Assembly: GCA_025458415.1 (NCBI GenBank)
Contig: JALOSN010000056.1
Span: 1 to 8,518 of the forward strand
Length of the DNA stretch: 8,518 nucleotides
Source: Hydrogenophaga sp.
GTDB lineage: Bacteria; Pseudomonadota; Gammaproteobacteria; Burkholderiales; Burkholderiaceae_C
Direction of reading: 5' to 3'
A program made the translations under genes and the position numbers. The notes beneath the pieces are model-generated. The model made no database searches, was not told where the DNA came from, and saw nothing but the letters and a program-made list of their open reading frames with translations. Shown piece after piece: positions 1 to 6,380 of this stretch; the stretch's first letter is position 1; every line of letters begins with the position of its first letter.

Positions 1-67
1 CCGCCAGGAATCGAACCTGGATCCCACGCTTAGGAGGCATGTGCACTATCCATTGTGCTACGGCGAG
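1..67 (-). tRNA. tRNA-Arg (anticodon CCT), 3' end cut by window edge
   Basis: Read on the minus strand, the sequence folds as a tRNA. The D-stem is GCAC/GTGC around AATGGATA. The anticodon stem is CATGC/GCGTG with one G-T pair, and its loop CTCCTAA puts the CCT anticodon at 34-32. The T-arm is CCAGG-TTCGATT-CCTGG. The 5' acceptor strand CTCGCCG ends at 61, and its last three bases pair with the three visible 3' acceptor bases at 3-1; the remaining acceptor bases and any CCA lie outside the window. It should decode the rare AGG arginine codon. A first base of C is unusual for a tRNA. The only promoter-like element is TATAAG at 77-72, which sits very close to the 5' end, so its expression is uncertain. 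Compare the half tRNA at 221-259, which has the same anticodon. Confidence 0.88.
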
Positions 68-112
68 ATTGCTTATATTTTGTGCAGGCGAGCCTGATCT
101 TCCTTCCCATGA

Positions 113-136
113 AAATCCCAGGAGAGCTTGGGATTT
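113..136. repeat. Perfect 8-bp inverted repeat (hairpin), possible terminator
   Basis: The arms aaatccca (113-120) and tgggattt (129-136) are perfect inverted copies around an 8-base loop. Read on the minus strand, the hairpin ends in TTTT followed by C, so it could act as a weak intrinsic terminator for transcripts coming from the truncated tRNA side. The T-tract is short and largely part of the stem. It could equally be a protein-binding site in the inserted segment. Confidence 0.4.
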
Positions 137-188
137 CCCATCACTTTTCTTCCGATTTTTTCCTCAATGTTCCCATCGTGTCAGAGGG

Positions 189-218
189 AAAAAAGCAGTT
201 CTTGGCGAAGATGGCTGC
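189..218 (-). terminator. Hairpin plus T6: likely intrinsic terminator after the tRNA half
   Basis: On the minus strand, GCAG (218-215) pairs with CTGC (198-195). An inner stem CTT/AAG (210-208 with 203-201) closes a CGCC loop. Six T residues (194-189) follow directly. It starts only three bases after the last tRNA-like base at 221, where a tRNA 3' half should be. The stem is short with an internal bulge, so its strength is uncertain. It would end the transcript from the promoter at 271-299 after about 75 bases. Confidence 0.5.
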
Positions 219-220
219 CC

Positions 221-259
221 CTTAGGAGGCGCTCGTTCTATCCATTGAACTATGGCGGC
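221..259 (-). pseudogene. 5' half of a tRNA-Arg (CCT) gene, 3' half missing
   Basis: Reading minus-strand from 259, the acceptor strand GCCGCCA is followed by TA and a perfect D-arm (GTTC/GAAC around AATGGATA). Then come AGCGC and the anticodon loop CTCCTAA with anticodon CCT at 226-224, and one further G. From memory it resembles E. coli argW through this point. Beyond 221 the expected GCGCT stem strand, T-arm (GTTCGATTC-type) and TGGCGGC acceptor are absent; a hairpin with a T-tract is there instead. The break therefore falls immediately after the anticodon loop. The 3' half of the neighbouring tRNA (38-1) does not fit this 5' half well: there is a mismatch and a G-T pair in the anticodon stem and a C-A clash in the acceptor. 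The two are therefore not simply the separated halves of one gene. Confidence 0.75.
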
Positions 260-270
260 GACGGATCGGC

Positions 271-299
271 ATTGTAAGGGTCCAAAGGGAACGCGTCGG
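271..299 (-). promoter_or_regulatory. Sigma-70 type promoter of the truncated tRNA-Arg
   Basis: On the minus strand, a -10 element TACAAT (276-271) matches the consensus in five of six positions. It sits 11 bases before the tRNA 5' end at 259, which predicts a start near 264. A weak -35 candidate, CCGACG (299-294), lies 17 bases upstream. This spacing is typical of tRNA promoters and suggests the locus was, and may still be, transcribed although its tRNA is incomplete. Confidence 0.5.
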
Positions 300-310
300 G
301 CGGTCGCGGT

Positions 311-330
311 CAGTCGAACTCAGTCGAACT
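311..330. repeat. Tandem 10-bp duplication over the tamB stop codon
   Basis: The 10-mer cagtcgaact occurs twice back to back (311-320 and 321-330). On the coding (minus) strand this duplicates the last codons and stop of tamB, giving two consecutive copies of the Glu/Val-Phe-Asp-stop end. The first stop, at 322-320, is the one in use. It looks like a small slippage duplication with no effect on the protein. Confidence 0.85.
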
Positions 331-907
331 CACGCAGGAAGATGACGTCGATCGCGTTTTCCTCACCGGCACGGGCCCGCAGGCTCAGCCAGCGGGATAT
401 CTCGTAGAACACCGAGACCGTACCCAGTGTGCTGAGCAGGCCGCGCTCGTAGTTCAGGTACAGCCGGTTCGAGAATCGCTTGCCCAGGCTGAGGGCCTCT
501 CCGTTTTCGCCGCGGTCGACCAGTTCCAGCTGGTCGAGCCCCAGAAACCCCGCCAGCCGGCTGCCCACGCCTTCGCCGTCGCCGGCCAGCAGGGCCAGGG
601 CGGCCTGCTGCAGAACGGCCGCCTCGGCGCCGGCGCCAGTGGCCGGGCGACCCAGCACCAGCCAGGCCAGCTTTTCGCTGTCGGGCATCTCGGGGTCCGA
701 GAACAGCCGGACCTGCGGGCGTTGGGCGGTGCCCAGGATCTGCACCCCCACGCGCTGCTGGCGCAGGTTGGGCCTGATGGCCACGATGTCCAGCCCCGGG
801 TCGTCATAGGGACCGGCAAATCGCAGCACGCCCGACTCGATGCTCAACTGCTGTCCGTACGCCCGGTAGGTGCCGCTCTGGGTTCGCACCTCGCCCAGCA
901 CGCGCAG
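320..907 (-). CDS. tamB: TamB C-terminal domain, continuation of tamB in a shifted frame
   Basis: This frame carries the C-terminal part of TamB, about 195 residues. Recognisable family landmarks are GEVRTQSGTYRAYGQ, GVLRFAGPYDDPGLDI, ILGTAQRPQVRLFSDP and a final ISRWLSLRARAG...DVIFLREFD. The C-terminal domain is the part of TamB known to engage the TamA/Omp85 partner. It is one base out of phase with the rest of the gene (909-4355). Homology switches frame between the CCC codon at 911-909 and the CTG codon at 907-905, so the A at 908 behaves as one extra base. The open frame extends back to an ATG at 1147, but that upstream part is an out-of-frame shadow of tamB. I see no independent start with a ribosome site, so this piece is probably not made unless the shift is a sequence error or is bypassed. 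Confidence 0.8.
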   Translation of the reverse strand: MRVLGEVRTQSGTYRAYGQQLSIESGVLRFAGPYDDPGLDIVAIRPNLRQQRVGVQILGTAQRPQVRLFSDPEMPDSEKLAWLVLGRPATGAGAEAAVLQQAALALLAGDGEGVGSRLAGFLGLDQLELVDRGENGEALSLGKRFSNRLYLNYERGLLSTLGTVSVFYEISRWLSLRARAGEENAIDVIFLREFD

Positions 908-3900
908 TGGGCAGGGCGGGTGTGCTGCGCACCGTGAGCTGGCCTCCCAGCCGGGTCGACAGGCCCTGTCCGCGCACCTCGAACCGCGGTCCGAGGTCGA
1001 TATCCACGTTGACACTGGTCTGTACACGTGCCCCGTTGGCGGGTGGAGGAGGCGTGCCACGTCCGCGGACCACCACGTCCGGTCCGAGGTTGGGGGTGAG
1101 TTCGTCCGGCAGCAGGAACAGGGCGCTGTCGGCGGCCAGGCGCCCACGAATGTCGAGCAGCGTGCCTTCCAGGCGGGCCTGCATCTGGCCGGAGAGGGTC
1201 AGGCGGCGGTCGGGCCGGTTGGACACCCGCAGCTGCCGCGCCGTGGCCTGCAGCTCGATCAGGGGTTCCTGCCGCCTCTGGCCATCGCGCAGCACGGCAC
1301 GCCATTCGGCCTGGCCGCTGGCTTCCAGCGTGCCGCCTTCGCCCGACTGCCCCGGTCCGTTCAGGACCAGCCGCTCCACCCGCAACCGATCGCCGTCGAG
1401 GCTGGCGCGCAGGCTGCCATCGGTGAAGGCGATGCCTTCGACCACCGAGCGCACGGCCAGGTTGTCGGCGCGCAGCTGGCCACGCCACTGCGGTTGCTGG
1501 CGGTCACCGCCGATGTCGGCCTCGGCCTCCAGCGTGCCCTGCACCCGCCAGCCCGGTGGTGCCAGTGCGGACCACACACCCACTTCCGGCAGGCGTGCAC
1601 GCAGGCGGCCAGCAAGCGGCGCCCGTTCGGCCCAGTGCCAGGCGGACCGGGTCGCGTCGGGTGGCGACAGCTCGGTGCGCAACTGCGCGTCGATCTCGCC
1701 CAGCCGTTCGGTGTCCCACAGCAGCCGGGCCTGCACTGCCCGGCCCTCGGTCGAGAGCGCCAGTCGCGCCGTGCGCACACCGGCTGTCACGGTGTCGGGC
1801 AATGGGCTTGCCGCCGACGGCAAGCCATCGGTGCGCATGCTCAGGTCGCCGCTCTGGCGTTCGAGCTGCAGTTGCACCTGCGGCAAGGTCTGTGATCCGG
1901 CCGGCAGCTGCAGGTCCCAGCGCCCCTGCAGCAGGAGGTCGGATCGGATGCCGGCGTGCCCCAGCAGGCCCTGTGTCGTCTGGTCGGCCGCGGTCAGCAG
2001 GTCCAGCCACGCCAGGGGCAGGTCGTCGATGCGTCCCCGGGTCGAAAGCGCACCTCGATCCCAGTCCAGCTGATCCCAGCCCAGGCGCACCGTGCCAACG
2101 CCGGCCTGGCCATGGCGGGCGGCTTGGCCTTGCAGTCGCAGCTGCACGGGCCCGGTGGACACGCGAACACCGTCGTTGCGCTGTTCCCAGTTGATGTCCA
2201 GTGCCTCGTGGCTGTCCAGCAGCCATTGCACGGAGGACTGTCCGGGTGCTCGCGCCCGCAGGGTGAGAGTGTCGAGCCGCCAGTGACCCGAAGTCGGTGG
2301 GGTCTGAATCCGGAGGGATCCTGCGGGCCAGGCCGAAGTCAGCTGGCCTGTCGTGTTGACGGCGAACTGACCCGGTTCGCCCTGGGCCCGGGCCTGCAGT
2401 TCCATCTTCAGGGCCGACGCCGGGCCGGCGAACCGCAGACGGGTGTCCTCGATCGTCCAGACCGGCGCGCTGCCGCTGTTCCTCACCTGCAGTCGGGGCA
2501 GCTGCAGCACGGCATCGACGGTCAGGGTCTGTGGGGACGGACGGGCTGTCGTGGTGGAGGGAGGATAGCCCAGCGGTGCAAGGCCTCCCTTCCAGCCGAC
2601 CCCAAGGCTGCCCTGTCCCTGCACGTCCAGTCCACGCAGGTCCTCCAGGGTTTCGGTGAGCGTTCGGCCGACCCAGGGTGCGGTCTGCAGCGAACGCAGC
2701 CACGCCAGGCTGGCATCCGCGTCGGTCAGATCCAGCCGGATCTGGCCCTGGCCCCTTGCGGCATTGGCCAGTCCCGACCAGCTGCCAGACCATCCCGGTG
2801 CCCGTGCCTTCAAATCACCCTGCAGCTCATGGTTCGACAGGTCCAGTCGGCCCTGGCCGTCCAGTTGCAGGCCGAGCGCGCGCAATGCCAGCTGTTCCAG
2901 CTGCAACTGACCGCGTGCTGGTGCGTTCACGGGTGCCTGCCAGCGCCCCTGCAGCACCAGCTCATCCACGGGCATGGCCTGGGCCGCGCGGCGCAAGGCG
3001 GTCGGCGCCGTGTTGCGCAGGCGGCCGCTGAATGTGGCGGCGAATGCATCGGCGCCGGCTTCCTCCGCCTGCGCCAGCAGTTCCCCATCCAGCCGGCCAG
3101 GGGCCAGGCCGCTCCAGAGTTGCGCGGGGTCGACGCGCTCGACCTGCAGCCGGCCCGACCAGGGGCCCTGCCAGAGCGCTCCGCTTCCCTTCGAGAGACG
3201 GGCGTTGCCATGCAGGCGACCCGCGCCCATCCGGGCTTCGAACGCAGGCAGGGTCCATTCGGAGGACCCATGGTTCAGCTCCAGACGCAGCTGATCGAAG
3301 GGCAGGCCCTGGCGGTCCAACGGCGACGGAAGGGTGTTGTCCAGCGCCACGCGGGCCTGCCATCCCTGTTCGCGCGGGCTGGCCTGGGCCTCTCCCGACA
3401 GGTCGGTGCGCGGCGCATCGGGCCACAGTCCGGCCAGATTCAGCCCTTGAACGCGGGCATCGAGTTGCTCCAGCACCTGACGGGTGTCCCAGGGCCGGAT
3501 ACGGGCCCGGGCGTCCAGGGCGGGTGGCTTCTCGGCCGGTGTACCGGCCTGGGTCAGTGCCAGCTGCAGGTCGATGGTCGCACCTTTGCCGGCCAGGTGG
3601 CCCCGGGCCTGCAGGCCGGCGTCCAGCACCTGCGGCAGACCATCGGGTACGTCCACCTGCACCCGGCCGGTGGCGTTGAGTCGCAGGGGCATGGGTGCCT
3701 GGGCACCCAGCAGCAGCTCGCCCTGGTACTCGCCCGCGGCCCAACGCAGATTGTCCAGGCGCAGGCGATGGGCTTGTGGCACGCCCAGGTCGTCCAAGGC
3801 CGCATCGTGGGTGTACAGGCCGCGCAGGGCTTCCAGCCTCCGTTCTTCTTCGCCCTGCAGGATCAGCAGGTCCACCGACCAGGGCAGGCTCAGCAGCAGC

Positions 3901-4355
3901 GGCAGTTCCAGGCTGGCGGGTGGGCCGCCGTTGGTGGCAGGACGGTCGTCCCGAATCTCCAGCCGTTCAATGTGCAGCCCATCGATGTCCAGCCGGCGGC
4001 GCGTCAGCAGGCCCAGAACCTGTTCGTCGGTCCAGGCCAGCCGAACGCCATGGGCCGACACGTGCAGCCCGTCCTGCTCCCAGCGCAGCAACCCGATGCG
4101 TCCGCCGCGGCGCAGGCTGCCGTCCGCATCTTGCACCTCGAGGCGGCCGACCTGTGGTGGCTGGTCTTCCAGCCAGGTCTGGGCCCAGCCCAGGGTCCGA
4201 CCCAGTGACGAGGCACTGCCCGCCCACACCCAGGCTGCCAGCAACACCGACAGGCCCATCGCCAGCGCTGCGGCCGGCAGCCACAACAGCAGCCACCAGC
4301 CCAGGCGGGGCTGCCGTCTGGAGGGTGTGTCGGGGGTGTGGTCAGGCGGATTCAT
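804..4355 (-). CDS. tamB: TamB, inner-membrane-anchored AsmA-like TAM subunit (frameshifted near 908)
   Basis: TamB is the long periplasm-spanning partner of TamA. AsmA/TamB-family proteins form a hydrophobic groove that bridges the inner and outer membranes, with roles in phospholipid transport and outer-membrane protein assembly. Here a basic N-terminus is followed by one membrane segment (about residues 19-44, rich in W, L and A). Then comes a long stretch of repetitive beta-rich sequence with alternating 'LxLxG' patterns, ending in the start of the DUF490/TamB C-terminal domain. I chose the ATG at 4355 (protein starting MNPPDHTPD), four bases after the tamA stop; an upstream in-frame ATG at 4379 would overlap tamA. 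No clear Shine-Dalgarno is seen, so translational coupling to tamA is likely. Family-like sequence runs to about 909, then the frame ends in roughly 34 unrelated residues with a stop at 804. Joined to the 320-907 frame, the protein would be about 1344 residues, close to other TamB proteins. Confidence 0.88.
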   Translation of the reverse strand: MNPPDHTPDTPSRRQPRLGWWLLLWLPAAALAMGLSVLLAAWVWAGSASSLGRTLGWAQTWLEDQPPQVGRLEVQDADGSLRRGGRIGLLRWEQDGLHVSAHGVRLAWTDEQVLGLLTRRRLDIDGLHIERLEIRDDRPATNGGPPASLELPLLLSLPWSVDLLILQGEEERRLEALRGLYTHDAALDDLGVPQAHRLRLDNLRWAAGEYQGELLLGAQAPMPLRLNATGRVQVDVPDGLPQVLDAGLQARGHLAGKGATIDLQLALTQAGTPAEKPPALDARARIRPWDTRQVLEQLDARVQGLNLAGLWPDAPRTDLSGEAQASPREQGWQARVALDNTLPSPLDRQGLPFDQLRLELNHGSSEWTLPAFEARMGAGRLHGNARLSKGSGALWQGPWSGRLQVERVDPAQLWSGLAPGRLDGELLAQAEEAGADAFAATFSGRLRNTAPTALRRAAQAMPVDELVLQGRWQAPVNAPARGQLQLEQLALRALGLQLDGQGRLDLSNHELQGDLKARAPGWSGSWSGLANAARGQGQIRLDLTDADASLAWLRSLQTAPWVGRTLTETLEDLRGLDVQGQGSLGVGWKGGLAPLGYPPSTTTARPSPQTLTVDAVLQLPRLQVRNSGSAPVWTIEDTRLRFAGPASALKMELQARAQGEPGQFAVNTTGQLTSAWPAGSLRIQTPPTSGHWRLDTLTLRARAPGQSSVQWLLDSHEALDINWEQRNDGVRVSTGPVQLRLQGQAARHGQAGVGTVRLGWDQLDWDRGALSTRGRIDDLPLAWLDLLTAADQTTQGLLGHAGIRSDLLLQGRWDLQLPAGSQTLPQVQLQLERQSGDLSMRTDGLPSAASPLPDTVTAGVRTARLALSTEGRAVQARLLWDTERLGEIDAQLRTELSPPDATRSAWHWAERAPLAGRLRARLPEVGVWSALAPPGWRVQGTLEAEADIGGDRQQPQWRGQLRADNLAVRSVVEGIAFTDGSLRASLDGDRLRVERLVLNGPGQSGEGGTLEASGQAEWRAVLRDGQRRQEPLIELQATARQLRVSNRPDRRLTLSGQMQARLEGTLLDIRGRLAADSALFLLPDELTPNLGPDVVVRGRGTPPPPANGARVQTSVNVDIDLGPRFEVRGQGLSTRLGGQLTVRSTPALPTARAGRGANPERHLPGVRTAVEHRVGRAAICRSL

Positions 4356-4359
4356 GGCA

Positions 4360-6375
4360 TCAGAACGCGAAACCCACACTCAGGTGCAGGCGCCATGAAC
4401 GGGTGGCCAGCCCGTAGGCCAGATCCACCTGCAAGGGACCCACGGGGCTGTTGTAGCGCACCCCGCTGCCCACGCCCCACCGGGCGCTCAGGTCCTGCCG
4501 GCGGTCGGCCACGGTGCCACCGTCGACAAACAGCACATGCTCCCAGGGCGTTGGACGGCCGCCGCGCCAGATCGGTCGCTGCCATTCCACGCTGGCGACC
4601 GCCAGGTAACGTCCCGGCGACACGCGGCCATCCCCCTGGTCCACACCGATATCGCGCAGACCGTAGCCCCGCACGGAGGCATCACCCCCGGCCAGGAAGA
4701 GCTGGGTGTCCGGCAAGGCGGTGTCCCCGCGTGCCAGCACAGCCCCGCCTTCCAGCCGCAGTGCCAGACGGCCCAGCCTCCCTTGTTCCGCCGCCGCGGT
4801 CGGGCTGCGCGCCTGGCCCGGCTCCGGCCTCATCACCGGCAATGAGCGGCCCAGCGGCCAGTAGGTCAGCCAGCGCGCCTGGGCACGGGCAAATGGCTGG
4901 GGTGTGCCCTCCAGCGTGGCGCCCACGCCAAGTTCCAGCGCCAGCCCCTGGCCACGTTCAGGAAAAACCGGGTTGTCGAACTGCCGCCAGGTCCAGGCCT
5001 GGTTGAGGCTGAGCGCCGAGCGGCTGCGCGCCCGGATCAGGCTGCGTTGGGACGAGTTGACCGTCCGGGCGCGATCGAACTGCAGGTACTGTCCCTGGTC
5101 GCGGGCGCCCTCTTCCTGCGAGCGACCCCAGCGCAGGCGCTGGCTGGTGGTGGTGTTGAAACCGTCGTTCTGTTCGGCCCAACGGGCGCTGGCCGCCCAA
5201 CGCCAGGCCTGCTCGTCCTGCGCGCCGGTCCACACCGTCTGGGCCAGCTTGTCGCTGCGTTCAAGCTGCACCCGGTTGTCGACCCGCCAGCCGATGCCCG
5301 GCACCTGCTGGTGCCGGTACTCGAGCGACAGGCGCGGGCCGTTGTCGGTGCTGCCGCCCAGACCGATCTGCAGCTTCTGACGCTGGCGTTCGCGCAACTG
5401 CACCCGCACCGTCAGCTCGGTCTCGTCGCCGGCAGGCTCCACTGTCACCAGAACCGATTCATAGCGGTCGCTGCCGGCCATTCGGGCCTGGGCGGCCTGC
5501 AGGCGGTCCAGGCTGTAGTCGGCTCCGGGTTCCACCCCCGCCAGGCGGGCCAGCTGCTCGGCCTGTGCTGCGTCGTAACGCTGGGCGCCGCTGATCTCGA
5601 TGGCCCCCAGGCGCCGCAGCGGCCCCGAGTCCAGCTCCAGGTAGAGGTGGGCCTGCCGGGTGTCGGCATCGATATCGGCCAGGCTGTTGAGCAGGCGTGC
5701 GTTCGGGTAGCGTTCGCCGGTCAGCAGCCTCAGGGCCCGGGTCTTGGTCTGCTCCCAGTCGGCCTGGGTGAACGGTTCACCCACCGGCAAGGCCACCTCG
5801 CGTTCAATCGCTTCGCGCTGGCCGGTCGCTGCCGCGTTGGTCGCCACGTCACCACGAAAGAACACGCGTGCGCTGGCCACCCGGGTGGCCGGGCCTGGGT
5901 CAACGGAAATGCGGACCGTCCCCAATGGTGCTGCACCACGGCCATCGCCCACGAGAACGCTGACTTCGATGTCCGGTGAAAAGTGGCCCAGCGTGCCCAG
6001 CAGGTTCCGCAGGTTCTCGGGCGTGCGGGCCAGCAGCCGATCGAGTTCAGCCGCGTCCAGGTCGTCCAGCAGGCGAAAGCGCTGCAGATCCATGTGGCGC
6101 AGCAGGAAGCGGCTGATGTCTTGCGGCGCCTGCAGCTTGATCTCGAACCGGGGCTGTGCGGACGGTGTGGTCTGGTTGGCTGGCTCCGGATCGGGTGCGC
6201 CCTGGCTCGCCGAAAGCGCCGGTGCGAGGAACCCGGGTGGCAGATCGCCCACGTCACTGGCGCCGGCCGCAGCCGACCACAGTCCCGCGAGGAACACCAG
6301 GCAGGCGCGACGACGCCGGGCAACGGAAACAGAGGGCCGACCCGCGGGGATCGGCCCCGGGCAGGTCGGGTGCAT
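4360..6375 (-). CDS. tamA: TamA, Omp85-family outer-membrane protein (POTRA + beta-barrel)
   Basis: A 671-residue BamA/TamA-family outer-membrane protein. It begins with a signal peptide: a basic ARRRR stretch, then a hydrophobic core ending near GASDVG. A proline- and glutamine-rich linker follows, then POTRA-like modules at about residues 75-330 with clear features such as LRRLGAIEISGAQRYD and YSLDRLQAAQ. The barrel starts near residue 333 (LQIGLGGSTDNGPRLSLEY) and carries the Omp85 signature GGDASVRGYG, with VRGY around residues 568-571. The chain ends in VGFAF, with the terminal aromatic residue typical of barrel insertion signals. The start at 6375 is preferred over an in-frame ATG at 6555, which would lie inside the upstream gene and delay the signal peptide by 60 residues. 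It begins six bases past the VWA stop and is followed after four bases by tamB, so the TAM pair is intact in order. TamA works with TamB in envelope assembly and lipid transfer. Confidence 0.9.
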   Translation of the reverse strand: MHPTCPGPIPAGRPSVSVARRRRACLVFLAGLWSAAAGASDVGDLPPGFLAPALSASQGAPDPEPANQTTPSAQPRFEIKLQAPQDISRFLLRHMDLQRFRLLDDLDAAELDRLLARTPENLRNLLGTLGHFSPDIEVSVLVGDGRGAAPLGTVRISVDPGPATRVASARVFFRGDVATNAAATGQREAIEREVALPVGEPFTQADWEQTKTRALRLLTGERYPNARLLNSLADIDADTRQAHLYLELDSGPLRRLGAIEISGAQRYDAAQAEQLARLAGVEPGADYSLDRLQAAQARMAGSDRYESVLVTVEPAGDETELTVRVQLRERQRQKLQIGLGGSTDNGPRLSLEYRHQQVPGIGWRVDNRVQLERSDKLAQTVWTGAQDEQAWRWAASARWAEQNDGFNTTTSQRLRWGRSQEEGARDQGQYLQFDRARTVNSSQRSLIRARSRSALSLNQAWTWRQFDNPVFPERGQGLALELGVGATLEGTPQPFARAQARWLTYWPLGRSLPVMRPEPGQARSPTAAAEQGRLGRLALRLEGGAVLARGDTALPDTQLFLAGGDASVRGYGLRDIGVDQGDGRVSPGRYLAVASVEWQRPIWRGGRPTPWEHVLFVDGGTVADRRQDLSARWGVGSGVRYNSPVGPLQVDLAYGLATRSWRLHLSVGFAF

Positions 6376-6380
6376 CGGAT

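Larger units (their letters stand above)
68..220. other. AT-richer non-coding spacer between the two tRNA-Arg sequences
   Basis: This 153-base stretch is visibly richer in A and T than the rest of the window, with several A/T runs. It separates the complete tRNA-Arg from the tRNA-Arg half. I see no credible gene in it: the short plus-strand reading frame across it runs through both tRNA sequences and has no recognisable content. It holds two hairpins, described separately. Its composition differs from the flanking GC-rich operon, which fits acquired DNA or a remnant of an element inserted at the tRNA. No integrase or phage sequence is visible in the part shown. Confidence 0.5.

Noticed and set aside
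38..221. A group I intron interrupting the tRNA-Arg(CCT) anticodon loop, as known for this tRNA in other bacteria.
   Set aside because: The second copy at 67-1 has its own full 5' half, so it is not just a 3' exon. The interval shows no recognisable P, Q, R or S core elements, and the two halves do not pair well with each other.
39..248. A 69-residue plus-strand open frame at the left end.
   Set aside because: It runs through both tRNA sequences and both hairpins, lacks a ribosome site and resembles no family.
903..915. Programmed ribosomal frameshifting joining the two tamB frames.
   Set aside because: No slippery heptamer, homopolymer run, internal Shine-Dalgarno at suitable spacing or obvious downstream structure was seen. 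TamB is not known to be recoded.
1956..4208. A 750-residue plus-strand open frame, and other long plus-strand frames across 870-4400.
   Set aside because: They lie opposite tamB, have low-complexity Q/A/G/R-rich translations and show no domain. They are by-products of high GC on the antisense strand of a real gene.
4376..5979. Long plus-strand and alternative-frame open frames across tamA.
   Set aside because: The tamA frame has a signal peptide, POTRA modules, an RGY motif and a terminal aromatic residue. The others have no such content and are typical GC-rich shadows.
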